DNA of 19,624 nt from assembly GCA_050735975.1 (NCBI GenBank), contig JBOHVS010000363.1, positions 1 through 19,624 on the forward strand, read 5' to 3'. Below, piece after piece: positions 5,408-12,931 of the stretch. Every line of letters starts with the position of its first letter. Positions within the stretch are counted from its first letter, which is position 1. This DNA comes from DATMBL01 sp050735975. Lineage in GTDB: Bacteria; Desulfobacterota; Binatia; UBA9968. Position numbers and translations under genes: made by a program. The notes below the pieces were generated by a model. The model was not told where the DNA came from. It saw only the letters and a list, made by a program, of their open reading frames with translations, and did not search any database.

Positions 5408-8400
5408 TTATATCGTGGTCGTATAAACGCTTCTCCCTTCTCCCTGATAGCTCTCATACACGTGCTCGAAGATAGCGGTGCATTTCGTTTGGTAAAGTTC
5501 CTTTGAGTAGGCACGCGGGAGACCATCGTCGAGGGCGTCTTCGATGGCCAGGCGCACTTGGGCTCTCGCTCCAATCTTCAGGCGCCAGCCTAGAACGAGC
5601 AAGTCCTTGAGCCGGGTGAGGAGCTGTTTGGCTACTTTTTTCACTTCCTCACGTTCTTGAGGCATGAGATCCGGGCCGGGGCGCGTAAGAATATCAAAGA
5701 CGGTCAGTTCTTCCTCCGAAAGGTTCTCCCTCACATGGCGGGTCTGCTCTTCCGTCAGGATACTAGATAGGGCGAGCAGCTCTTTAAAGATTTCTTCAAT
5801 GTTTCGGCTACCTGCATTGTATCCTTCGATCAGCTCTTGAAATTTTGCCAGGTAATCGGCGCGGGTACGATTTAGTAGCACCATGCGCTCAAGCTGTGCC
5901 TTGACGGCTGCCTTAAGCCGCTCCAGGTCGGTGTTGGTAGGCTTTTTCTTATCGAACTTTCTTCTCAGCGCTTCGAAATCGATTTTCGACAGGTCAAAGT
6001 AGCCGCCCTTGTTCTCGCCGATCGTAAACGGCACGGCCGCAATGGACTCGTCCAGCAGTTCCTGAATACCTTGCAAGACATGTGCGATATTCGGCGGGTC
6101 AACGGTGGTGCGAATTTCATCCGCAATCGCGGCCAGACAAGCGCAACGCCCGGCGAACTGGATCGCCACCGGATCAGGCTTTACCGCACGGTAAAGCGCA
6201 ATGACTAGTCCTGTCTTACTCAAAAAGTCCCGCCGTACGTTTTCCGGGGCCATGAGCAGATTTGCCGCATCTTTAATCGCTCCCACCCTCGCAAAATTCG
6301 TCGTTGGAGTTTCTTCTATCTTTACGAGATTCACTCCGTGCGACCTGCAAAATGCCGTCGCGTCCCTAACCGCCTTCCGCAACTCTTCCGCCAACTCTTT
6401 CTTATCCCGTACCGGCGTCTCGCCGCCGCGTCCTTTCCCGTATATCGCCAATGCCTTTTCCAGCGACGCAAACACGTTTGCGTAGTCCACGATCAAACCG
6501 CTCTGCTTCCCGGGATAGACGCGGTTCGCGCGCGCGATGGTCTGCATCAAGCTATGATTCCGCATCGGCTTGTCGAGATAAATGGTAGAGCAGCTCGGCG
6601 CGTCAAAGCCCGTAAGCCACATGGCGCAGACGAACACAAGGCGTAGCGGGTCCGCCGGGTCTTTAAATTTCTCATCCAGCGCCTCATCGTTCATGCGCTT
6701 CCGGTGGGGCACGACGTCGATTCCAAACGGCTTCATCTGTTCGATCTCGTTCTGCCCCGGCGAGACGACCACCGCCGTGTCCGTGGTCCTAATAACGGTA
6801 AGCCGATCCTCCAACTCCACCCGCTGTTCCGCCGTCAGATCAAGCCGCCGCAGCTCCTTTTCGACGCGCTCCCGCTCGGCTTTCCAATGTTTTTGGACCT
6901 TGTGATACATCCGGTACGCCGTCGGCTTATCGATGGAGACCACCATCGCCTTCCCTTGAAAGCCGCGCCCGAGAAAGTGCTGGACGAGATCTTTGGCAAT
7001 CGTCTCCAGCCGTTCGTCGCGGGTGATCAGGTGGTACTGCCGTCCCAGCTCATGTTCCAGCTTCTTTTCTCCTTCTTCCGAAAGCTCCGCGTCTTCGATG
7101 AGGGCGTAGATGTCGTCATTCAGATTGGGATTATCCAGATGCAGCTCCGGGGTCCGGTTCTCATAGAAGAGCGGCACCGTCGCGCCGTCTTCGACGGATT
7201 GTTGGAAATCGTAGATCGAAACGTAATCGCCGAAGACCTCCCGTGTGCGCTCCTCGCCCGCGATCAACGGTGTGCCCGTGAATGCAAGAAAGAGCGCATT
7301 CGGCAGCGCCGAGCGCATGTTGAGCGCCAGCGTATCGTACTGCGTGCGATGCGCCTCGTCCGTGAGCACGATCACATCACGCCGGTCGCATAGAATTTCA
7401 GGCGTCTGGAACTTCTGAATGAGGGTAAACACGTAACGGTTGTTGCCTGCGAGAAGCTCACGGAGCTCAGTGCCAGTCTCTGCGTGGCAAGTATTGGCGT
7501 CGCTCACCGCACCGCAAGCGGCAAAGGTCTTCGCGATTTGGTCGTCCAGATCGACGCGGTCCGTTACGATGACGAAGGTCCAATTGCCCGGCACTTTGCG
7601 AAGAATCTTCTGGCAAAAGAAGACCATCGCAAAGCTCTTGCCCGATCCCTGCGTCTGCCAGAAAACGCCGCCGCGCCCATGCCCTGCCGCCCTCGCCCCC
7701 AGTGTCGCGCGAATCGCATTGTTCACACCCAAATACTGATGGTTCTGAGCAATCGCCTTGACCAAGCCACTCTTGTGCTCGGAAAACAGGGTGAAGTTCT
7801 CAACGAAGTCCAGCAGTCGCGTCGGCTCACAAAGCCCGCGAATCATCACCTCCAACGACACCCGCCGCGGCTCGTCTTCCCGTTCGATCCGCTTCCATTC
7901 CGTAAAACGCTCCCAGTCCGCAGTTAGCGTCCCGACGCGGCTATCGCTGCCATTGGAGGCAATTAACAGCACGTTGTACCAGAAGAGTGCCGGGATACCG
8001 TTTTGTAGATGCTTGTAGCTCGTCAGGTTCTCATCGAACGCCTGCCGAGCAGGCACGCCGGGCTTTTTGAGTTCAATGACGACAAACGGCAATCCGTTCA
8101 CGAAACCGATCAAATCGGGCCGGCAAGTATAAAGATCGCCGGTGATCGTCATCTGGCTGACGAGCAGAAGATCATTCGCCTGCGGGTTGTCCCAATCGAT
8201 GACCCGCACCCGCTCGGTCTTTTGCCCTCCGCGCTCGCGATCCGGAACCAAGACTTTAACGCCATCTCTCACCAGCTCCCAAACCTCACGATTTGCCGCC
8301 GCCAGGCTCATCGTCGATCGGTCGCGTGTAAGCTCGTTGATTGCAGAGTTGATCGCATCGGCGGGGAGCGTTGGATTCAAACGCTCCAGCACCGGACGCA

Positions 8401-8563
8401 ATCTCGGAGCGAGAACGACTGCTGACTTCGTGTCCCGACCAAGAACACCACTAGAGCCCAGCGCCTCATCGAGAGCCGACACCGTCTCCCAACCCAGCTC
8501 CGCCAAGAGTTCCATGGCGGGCTGTTCGACTAACCGCTCTTCGGTATAGCCTTGCGGGCTCAT
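5408..8563 (-). CDS. hsdR: Type I restriction enzyme, R subunit
   Basis: HsdR cleaves DNA after ATP-driven translocation as part of the R2M2S complex. This 1051-residue protein has the full layout. The N-terminal nuclease domain has D150 (in RPDLIGF) and E164-x-K166 (VIELKKPG). Superfamily 2 motor motifs follow: Walker A TQGSGKS at 304-310, DEAH at 402-405 (TDEAHRTQYD), TGTP at 429-432, and later motifs around WLTGFDAP and QTIARANRVYPGK. The C-terminal helical region contacts HsdM/HsdS. Start ATG 8563 gives MSPQGYTEERLVEQPA, typical of this subfamily. It begins 7 nt after the AbiE-like toxin gene and so is probably cotranscribed with that pair, not directly with hsdM/hsdS. A diverged copy of its first ~160 codons lies upstream of the AbiE genes. 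Confidence 0.97.
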   Translation of the reverse strand: MSPQGYTEERLVEQPAMELLAELGWETVSALDEALGSSGVLGRDTKSAVVLAPRLRPVLERLNPTLPADAINSAINELTRDRSTMSLAAANREVWELVRDGVKVLVPDRERGGQKTERVRVIDWDNPQANDLLLVSQMTITGDLYTCRPDLIGFVNGLPFVVIELKKPGVPARQAFDENLTSYKHLQNGIPALFWYNVLLIASNGSDSRVGTLTADWERFTEWKRIEREDEPRRVSLEVMIRGLCEPTRLLDFVENFTLFSEHKSGLVKAIAQNHQYLGVNNAIRATLGARAAGHGRGGVFWQTQGSGKSFAMVFFCQKILRKVPGNWTFVIVTDRVDLDDQIAKTFAACGAVSDANTCHAETGTELRELLAGNNRYVFTLIQKFQTPEILCDRRDVIVLTDEAHRTQYDTLALNMRSALPNALFLAFTGTPLIAGEERTREVFGDYVSIYDFQQSVEDGATVPLFYENRTPELHLDNPNLNDDIYALIEDAELSEEGEKKLEHELGRQYHLITRDERLETIAKDLVQHFLGRGFQGKAMVVSIDKPTAYRMYHKVQKHWKAERERVEKELRRLDLTAEQRVELEDRLTVIRTTDTAVVVSPGQNEIEQMKPFGIDVVPHRKRMNDEALDEKFKDPADPLRLVFVCAMWLTGFDAPSCSTIYLDKPMRNHSLMQTIARANRVYPGKQSGLIVDYANVFASLEKALAIYGKGRGGETPVRDKKELAEELRKAVRDATAFCRSHGVNLVKIEETPTTNFARVGAIKDAANLLMAPENVRRDFLSKTGLVIALYRAVKPDPVAIQFAGRCACLAAIADEIRTTVDPPNIAHVLQGIQELLDESIAAVPFTIGENKGGYFDLSKIDFEALRRKFDKKKPTNTDLERLKAAVKAQLERMVLLNRTRADYLAKFQELIEGYNAGSRNIEEIFKELLALSSILTEEQTRHVRENLSEEELTVFDILTRPGPDLMPQEREEVKKVAKQLLTRLKDLLVLGWRLKIGARAQVRLAIEDALDDGLPRAYSKELYQTKCTAIFEHVYESYQGEGRSVYTTTI

Positions 8564-8570
8564 GTGACGG

Positions 8571-9404
8571 TCACAACAGGCTCAAGAATTTCTGGACCAA
8601 CTCGTAAGCGTGCCGTGCCTGCATGGCCTGCGTATCTGCGTCTGGCGCAGAGTTAAACTCCACCAATTGATGAGGGCCGAAAGCCTCCACGCTGGCGAAC
8701 TTCTGCCGCAGAATCTCAATCGCCTTAACCACGTCTCTTTCCTTCATCCGCTGCTTCCAATCACTCGCCACTGTCTTCATTCCGTCGGGGAATTGTGCGA
8801 AGCAATAGCACAGGTCATAGGTGTCTTTCGGCTTGTCTCGACCACCGATGGCGTGCGCCTTCATTACGACGAAATCTGCCAGAGAAACGACCCGCAGTCG
8901 CACCGTATTCTTGGCGCCGCGCACGTTCTGCCCGGGTAGCTTGAGTTCGACCGGCGCGTGAAATGCCACACCGCAACCATCCGCCTGAAGCACGCGGAAA
9001 TCCGCGAGCAATTTCGGCCTGTTCTTCTTCAGCTTCACTTCCTTGGGTGCGAGAAATTCAACCTCCACCTCCACCGGCTTTTCGCCATCTTTCAAGTCCA
9101 CCTCTACGACCAACTGAAAATCCTTCGCACCTTTCCGGTAGCGCTTCGTGTCGAGCAGCAACTTCACCAATTCCGCGTAGCGCCCCTCCTCCAGCTTGGC
9201 GGCATCCAGAGCAAGGTCCACATCGATGCTGCCGACGTGCGGCTCATCCGCATCCGGCAATAACAAGTCCGGCGTCCAACCACCAACCACGACGAGACAA
9301 TCCATGAACGCGGCGAGCACCTGCCCCAAATCCACGAGCACGCGACGCGCGGCTGCTACCTGCCGGTCACTGTAATCGTCACGTTGGCGCGGTTCTGGAT
9401 TCAT
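8571..9404 (-). CDS. abiEii: AbiEii/AbiGii-family nucleotidyltransferase toxin
   Basis: AbiEii toxins are nucleotidyltransferases of type IV toxin-antitoxin systems; they arrest growth and can abort phage infection. The 277-residue product shows the fold's signature: VVVGGWTPDLLL (G41-G42), then GSIDVDLAL with S59, D61 and D63 as the metal-binding motif. A later block has MKAHAIGGRDKPKDTYDLCY, where K182, K193, D194 and D197 match the conserved K...KD--DL of the family. I place the start at ATG 9404, because ATGA overlaps the stop of the AbiEi gene exactly (4 nt). An in-frame start at 9443 would add 13 residues within the AbiEi gene. The stop is 7 nt before hsdR. All key residues appear present, so the toxin is likely active unless restrained by its partner. 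Confidence 0.88.
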   Translation of the reverse strand: MNPEPRQRDDYSDRQVAAARRVLVDLGQVLAAFMDCLVVVGGWTPDLLLPDADEPHVGSIDVDLALDAAKLEEGRYAELVKLLLDTKRYRKGAKDFQLVVEVDLKDGEKPVEVEVEFLAPKEVKLKKNRPKLLADFRVLQADGCGVAFHAPVELKLPGQNVRGAKNTVRLRVVSLADFVVMKAHAIGGRDKPKDTYDLCYCFAQFPDGMKTVASDWKQRMKERDVVKAIEILRQKFASVEAFGPHQLVEFNSAPDADTQAMQARHAYELVQKFLSLL

Positions 9405-10525
9405 ACATTCAAGCCACGGATTTTCCATTCGGGCTTCAAGCACTGATTCAGCAATGCTTCCGCCGCTTCTTCACCACGGCCCCCGCAGTGAAACAAGTCG
9501 ACGTACGTTTGCACCGCGTTGGTGCAACGCAACCGGTTGTCCGCCATGGCGCCACCGTCGCCCAAATAGAAGACTCCATCGTCATCGGGAATCAGCACCA
9601 CCAGGTTTTCACCCGACTCTACTAGCTTAGCCTCGACCAGACGCTCAAACGTAGGAACGTCCTTCTCGCGTACATATAGCCAGGTTTTGGGCTGCCGCAC
9701 ATGCGGCGCTTGAAACTCTGCTGCCGAAAATGTCGCGTAAGCGGCGAAGCCGCCGGTTTGTAAGTCGAGTCCGGCCAGCGCGTCACGAAGCTTTTTCTCT
9801 TGCAGCAACGTGAAATAGCCGTGCCGCCGGTGACGGTCGAAGCGATAGACATCCCGCCAGGCGAACAACAGTTTCAACGGATCTCGCAAATGAAAGCCGC
9901 CGTCCTCGCCCATCTCGATGAACGCCTCGTCGCGCAAATGGCGCACGACTTTGTTCACCAAACCAAGGCTCACGTTTGGCTCGCAGTGCTTCTGCATCTC
10001 CCGTTGCGTCCATCGCATCCCGGCGTTCTCGGGCACCAGTAGTGCGCGGATGACTCGCCCCGCTTCCGGCGTGCTCAAGTTCGCGGTCGGACGCGGTTGC
10101 TTGTGCGTCGGCTCATTGCCTGTGTGCCGGAGGTGGAGCAGCCCGGGAATATCCAGCCGGCAATTTCCCGCCAGGTCAAACCAGCTCCAGCCGTGTTCGG
10201 CGCACAACTCCGCCACCCGAGGCGACACCCACGGCAACGCTAACACCGGCACGACCACCTTGGGCCGGCCCGCCGGTGAAAATGTTTTGTCCGCCACCAT
10301 CCGAAAAACGCTCGGGCGCAACTCCCGTTTGCACTCCACGCACAACGCCGCCTTGCCACCACCGGGCAGCGGCACAGTGGCCAGCAGATCAAATCCGGCG
10401 TCCGACCCCTCTCCCACGTGTTTGATCTGCCAGCCGCCGAGCCAGTCTACATCTCGCAGCAATTCCTTCAGCTTCGCCGCCAAAGCCTTCTCCAATCCTA
10501 CTGCTGACAAGTTCTTCATGTTCAT
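9401..10525 (-). CDS. abiEi: AbiEi-family antitoxin with PD-(D/E)XK-like N-terminal domain
   Basis: AbiEi antitoxins neutralise AbiEii and repress their own operon. I place the start at ATG 10525 (374 residues); GTG 10543 and ATG 10519 are in-frame alternatives, and none has a clear ribosome binding site. Numbering from GTG 10543, residues 45-75 read SDAGFDLLATVPLP...LCVECKRE, giving D52-x17-E70-x-K72, the spacing of a PD-(D/E)XK nuclease. Residues 160-215 form a winged helix (RWTQREMQKHCEPNVSLGLV then VVRHLRDEAFIE), the expected DNA reader. The C-terminal part ends with TNAVQTYVDLFHCGGRGEEA, typical of larger AbiEi proteins. It overlaps the toxin gene by 4 nt. Upstream is a symmetric array of four half-sites that looks like its operator. 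The nuclease-like block may be a vestigial fold. Confidence 0.85.
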   Translation of the reverse strand: MNMKNLSAVGLEKALAAKLKELLRDVDWLGGWQIKHVGEGSDAGFDLLATVPLPGGGKAALCVECKRELRPSVFRMVADKTFSPAGRPKVVVPVLALPWVSPRVAELCAEHGWSWFDLAGNCRLDIPGLLHLRHTGNEPTHKQPRPTANLSTPEAGRVIRALLVPENAGMRWTQREMQKHCEPNVSLGLVNKVVRHLRDEAFIEMGEDGGFHLRDPLKLLFAWRDVYRFDRHRRHGYFTLLQEKKLRDALAGLDLQTGGFAAYATFSAAEFQAPHVRQPKTWLYVREKDVPTFERLVEAKLVESGENLVVLIPDDDGVFYLGDGGAMADNRLRCTNAVQTYVDLFHCGGRGEEAAEALLNQCLKPEWKIRGLNV

Positions 10526-10573
10526 GTAATAGAAGGAGTTCACGCTTACGTGAACCTATATCTTTTCGTGAAC
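10520..10573. promoter_or_regulatory. Four-half-site symmetric operator of the AbiE pair
   Basis: On the plus strand GTTCATG (10520-10526) and GTTCACG (10538-10544) mirror CGTGAAC (10549-10555) and CGTGAAC (10567-10573). The two members on each side are 18 bp apart and the array is symmetric about 10546/10547. The inner pair is a perfect palindrome with a 4-bp spacer. The right-hand pair extends identically to CGTGAACCT. A weak promoter overlaps it on the minus strand (TTGCCA at 10576-10581, TATAGG at 10555-10560, 15-bp spacer). AbiEi proteins are known to bind inverted repeats ahead of their operon and repress it, so autoregulation is the natural reading. Confidence 0.65.
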
Positions 10574-10590
10574 CTTGGCAACCCCTTTTC

Positions 10591-10614
10591 CCTGGCCTTT
10601 CGCCCGATGCCAGG
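10591..10614. repeat. Small hairpin in the non-homologous tail of the hsdR fragment
   Basis: CCTGGC (10591-10596) and GCCAGG (10609-10614) are perfect inverted arms with a 12-nt loop. It lies in the ~100 bp between the end of hsdR homology and the AbiE operator, so it could be part of the inserted unit's boundary. No T-run follows in either direction. Confidence 0.25.
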
Positions 10615-10999
10615 CGCCACCTTCCCCAACAATAAAGTCAGCAGCCCGTTAACGAAACCGATCAGATCCGGCCGGCAGGTGTAAAGCTCGCCCATGATCG
10701 TCATCTGGCTGACGACCAGAAAATCATTCGCCTGCGGATTATCCCAATCGATCACCCGGACACGTTCCGTCTTCTGCCCACCGCGCTCGCGATCCGGAAC
10801 CAAGACTTTAACGCCATCTCTTACCAGCTCCCAAACTTCCCGGTTCGCCGCAGCGAGACTCATCGCCGACCGGTCACGTGTAAGCTCAGTGATTGCGAAA
10901 CAAATCGCCTCTTCTGGAAACGTCGGATTCAGCCGCTCCAATGCGGCACGGAGCCTCGGAAAAAGCACCACTTCCGACTTGGTCTCTCGTCCCAACCAA

Positions 11000-11036
11000 C
11001 TCCCTCGCCCACCGGGAGACGGCAGGGGTGAGGGTT
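11000..11036. repeat. Palindromic REP-like insertion in hsdR fragment (element 5)
   Basis: Core arms CCCTCGCCC (11002-11010) and GGGAGACGG (11014-11022) pair with two mismatches around ACC. The outer half-site TGAGGGT follows at 11029-11035. It encodes about 11 extra residues (EPSPLPSPGGRGS) absent from the intact HsdR at the same position, so its insertion is shown by direct comparison within the window. Confidence 0.7.
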
Positions 11037-11278
11037 CGGCAGAGCCGAATGATTCCTCAAGAGCAGAAACAGGTTGCCACCCCAGTTCGTGAAATAGGCT
11101 AATCGCCGGCTGCTCAACAAGGCGGTCTTCGGTGTAGCCGGAGGGACTCATAACGCAGCCACCATCACCACGAACGGTCTGTACAACGGGTTGTTGCACA
11201 GATTCGGCGCCCTTGCGTTCTCCCCGGATTTCAGTAATACTGCCTTTAGCTCATCTACCATGCGTAGAAGGAGTTACG

Positions 11279-11298
11279 GTGCCGCCTCCGGGCGGCAC
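11279..11298. terminator. GC-rich hairpin after the small gene, possible weak terminator
   Basis: GTGCCGCC (11279-11286) and GGCGGCAC (11291-11298) form a perfect 8-bp stem with a TCCG loop, 8 nt after the stop of the small gene at 11307. On the minus strand no U-tract follows the stem. On the plus strand a TAGCATTTTT follows, but no plus-strand gene is present to end. Termination for the R-M transcript is possible but not strongly supported. Confidence 0.3.
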
Positions 11299-11306
11299 TA
11301 GCATTT

Positions 11307-11528
11307 TTATCGCCCCGAACGATAATATCTCTCGAATTCCTTCCGCAGTTTCCTCCGGGTATGTTCATAACTCACGAGAAACGCGGACCGTGGCAGTACA
11401 TAGTCTTTCCTTTTGGCCAGTACCACGACGTAATCTTCCGCCTCAAGCCAAATATGGATCCGGTCTTCTTTGTTCCTAACCGACACCCAAACCTTCAGCC
11501 CCTTGGCATCTGCCTGCGACCAGTTCAT
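11307..11528 (-). CDS. Small protein of unknown function
   Basis: 73 residues from ATG 11528; a GAGG sits immediately before the ATG, too close to be an ideal ribosome binding site. The frame is also open upstream into the 3' end of the ATPase gene. The product is basic, with alternating strands and one C-terminal helix: LKVWVSVRNKEDRIHIWLEA, DYVVVLAKRKDYVLPRSAFL, VSYEHTRRKLRKEFERYYR. The end (Y-V-V-L...F-V---HTRRKLRKEFE-Y) has the flavour of the C-terminus of RelE- or phage barnase-like toxin domains that keep an 'RRRKL-KEYE-Y' tail. The upstream catalytic part would then be missing, so it may be a truncated remnant. That comparison is from memory and weak. Confidence 0.4.
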   Translation of the reverse strand: MNWSQADAKGLKVWVSVRNKEDRIHIWLEAEDYVVVLAKRKDYVLPRSAFLVSYEHTRRKLRKEFERYYRSGR

Positions 11529-11557
11529 CCTCGGTATACGCGTGTGGCATGAACCCG

Positions 11558-12931
11558 CTACTTTTTCTGCTCCTGCCGAGTGCGAACGCTCTCGGACCAT
11601 CTCCGCAATCGCTCGATTTCGTCTTTGACTTGTGCCGGCATTAGGACGGGACGATTCAATGCGGCTGAGTCCGTGTGACAATAGGTGCAGGCGAATTTGT
11701 ATCCTTCATCAAAATCAGCGACGTCTTGGTCAGTAAGAATTATGAGCTGACGTAATCCTCCTGGGTGGACGCGGTTGTCATAGCGTCGAACAACGGGTGC
11801 AACACTGGTTTCCGCCGCACGTTCCCAACCATCTCGCAGGAATCCGGCTATCGCTTTCACTTGGTCAGACCATTCCTCGAGCCGTCCGTTTGCATGTAAA
11901 ACACTCGTCGTGGCAATGCGGTCGTCGAGCTTAGCCAGGATTTCAGGAACTGTCTTCGCTTTGAATGGCGCCCCCGGATTACAGATGCCGGCGCGGTCGT
12001 CAGCTCTATTGACGCTTTGGTATAGTGGCACTTGCCCTTGTCCGCGACCTTCGTCGTCCAGCATCATCAAGAAGGGGATATCATGCGTGAACACGATTAT
12101 TTGCCGTCCGGTGGCAGCTTCCTTGACCAAACGTGCAGCGACGACCTCTCGATAGTTGTGGTCTAGCGACGACACTGGGTCATCGAATATAATTCCCGAC
12201 CGGTTGTGTGCGGTAGACAGCTCGGCAAGGAACGCAGCCAAAGCGACACAACGATTTTCCCCCTCGCTCAGAACGCTCGCGACTTTCGCCTTAGGATTGC
12301 GGATCAGGGAGACTTTGAACCTAGTCGAGCCGTAACCACTCGCCTCTTGCGTCAATTCAAGCCGTCGATCGGCGATGTTCAGTGTGGCAACCTCGGCGGC
12401 AAACGCATCGCGAATCGTGTCGGTGACGAGCGCCCGCGATATCTCCGTTGCCTTGCGAGTGATGCGGTTTGTGTCAGTGTCATCAATAGCTTTGCCGAAA
12501 GCCACGATTGCCTTGAGGCGCTCTATTTCGGCTTCAACATCTGCTACGATGCTTGCCAGCCAAACGCGGTCTTCCAGTCCGCGAAGGTCGTTCTCTTGGA
12601 GTTTGCGCTGCTCCGGGACACAGGTTTTCTCTAATTGCGCAATGCGCTCGTCCAACTCCACCGTAAGCGGTTCGAGCTTCGCTGCAACTCGCGTCGTCAC
12701 CTGTCGATTCCCAAGTAGGGCCGGGTCAGCAACTGCAATGAGCCTGCGTGCTCGGACCCGCGCTCTGACCAGAATCCGGATGACATCTCTGCAAAATTGT
12801 GGCTGGTCCAAATCGTCACGCAGCAGCCTTACGGTTTCGCGCAGGGAATCGTCTGAAGCGCAGGACTTCTTTATTTCATCCTTTCGCGTTTGGACAGTTA
12901 GCTTCGCCTCAGCGGCAACCTGTTGAACTTC
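11558..12931 (-). pseudogene. Zinc-hook AAA/ABC ATPase, C-terminal half (separated by frameshift)
   Basis: This half carries the second part of an ABC-type ATPase head. From a TTG at 12811 the product shows the ABC signature LSEGENRCVALAAFLAEL (LSEGE at 181-185), Walker B GIIFDDPVSSLDH (207-217) and the H-loop IIVFTHD (238-244). The frame is open further upstream to 12931, where it reads EVQQVAAEAKLTVQTRKDEI without any start, continuing the coiled coil of the N-terminal half. Translation on its own would need the TTG, which has no ribosome binding site. The C-terminal ~120 residues contain FACTYCHTDSAALNRP and a final coiled segment. PrrC/RloC anticodon nucleases carry their RNase module in this position, but I cannot show the R-E-H triad here. 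The stop lies 7 nt before an ATG that opens like HsdR. Confidence 0.8.

Larger units (their letters stand above)
10546..11151 (-). pseudogene. Second hsdR, 5' fragment
   Basis: From ATG 11151 the product opens MSPSGYTEDRLVEQPAISLF and tracks the intact HsdR through its first ~157 residues: RDRSAMSLAAANREVWELVR, GGQKTERVRVIDWDNPQAND, CRPDLIGFVNGL. Similarity ends at about 10645, directly before the E-x-K part of the nuclease active site. The frame then reads about 30 unrelated residues to a stop at 10546, beside the AbiE operator. The two copies differ throughout, by roughly a fifth of bases by eye. One block of about 40 nt around 10777-10820 is nearly identical, including CGCGATCCGGAACCAAGACT. 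A palindromic insertion lies in frame at 11000-11036 where the intact copy has only SSGVLGR. It can make no working endonuclease. Confidence 0.88.

Noticed and set aside
6704..7393. Long plus-strand open frames opposite hsdR, such as 6704-7393
   Set aside because: They lie antisense to a well-supported hsdR with all motifs, have no ribosome binding sites and resemble no known family. They are by-products of codon bias.
8563..8575. Palindrome TGTGACGGTCACA at the hsdR start, resembling a CRP half-site pair
   Set aside because: The spacer is a single base, not the 6 bp of CRP sites, and it overlaps the start codon. It is probably chance.
9443..9443. Upstream in-frame start of the AbiEii toxin at 9443
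   Set aside because: It would extend 42 nt into abiEi. ATG 9404 gives the usual ATGA overlap and a normal N-terminus.
11558..12811. Assignment of the ATPase as an RloC anticodon nuclease
   Set aside because: The zinc hook and ATPase fit, but I could not identify the Arg-Glu-His nuclease triad in the C-terminal part, so only the ATPase is claimed.
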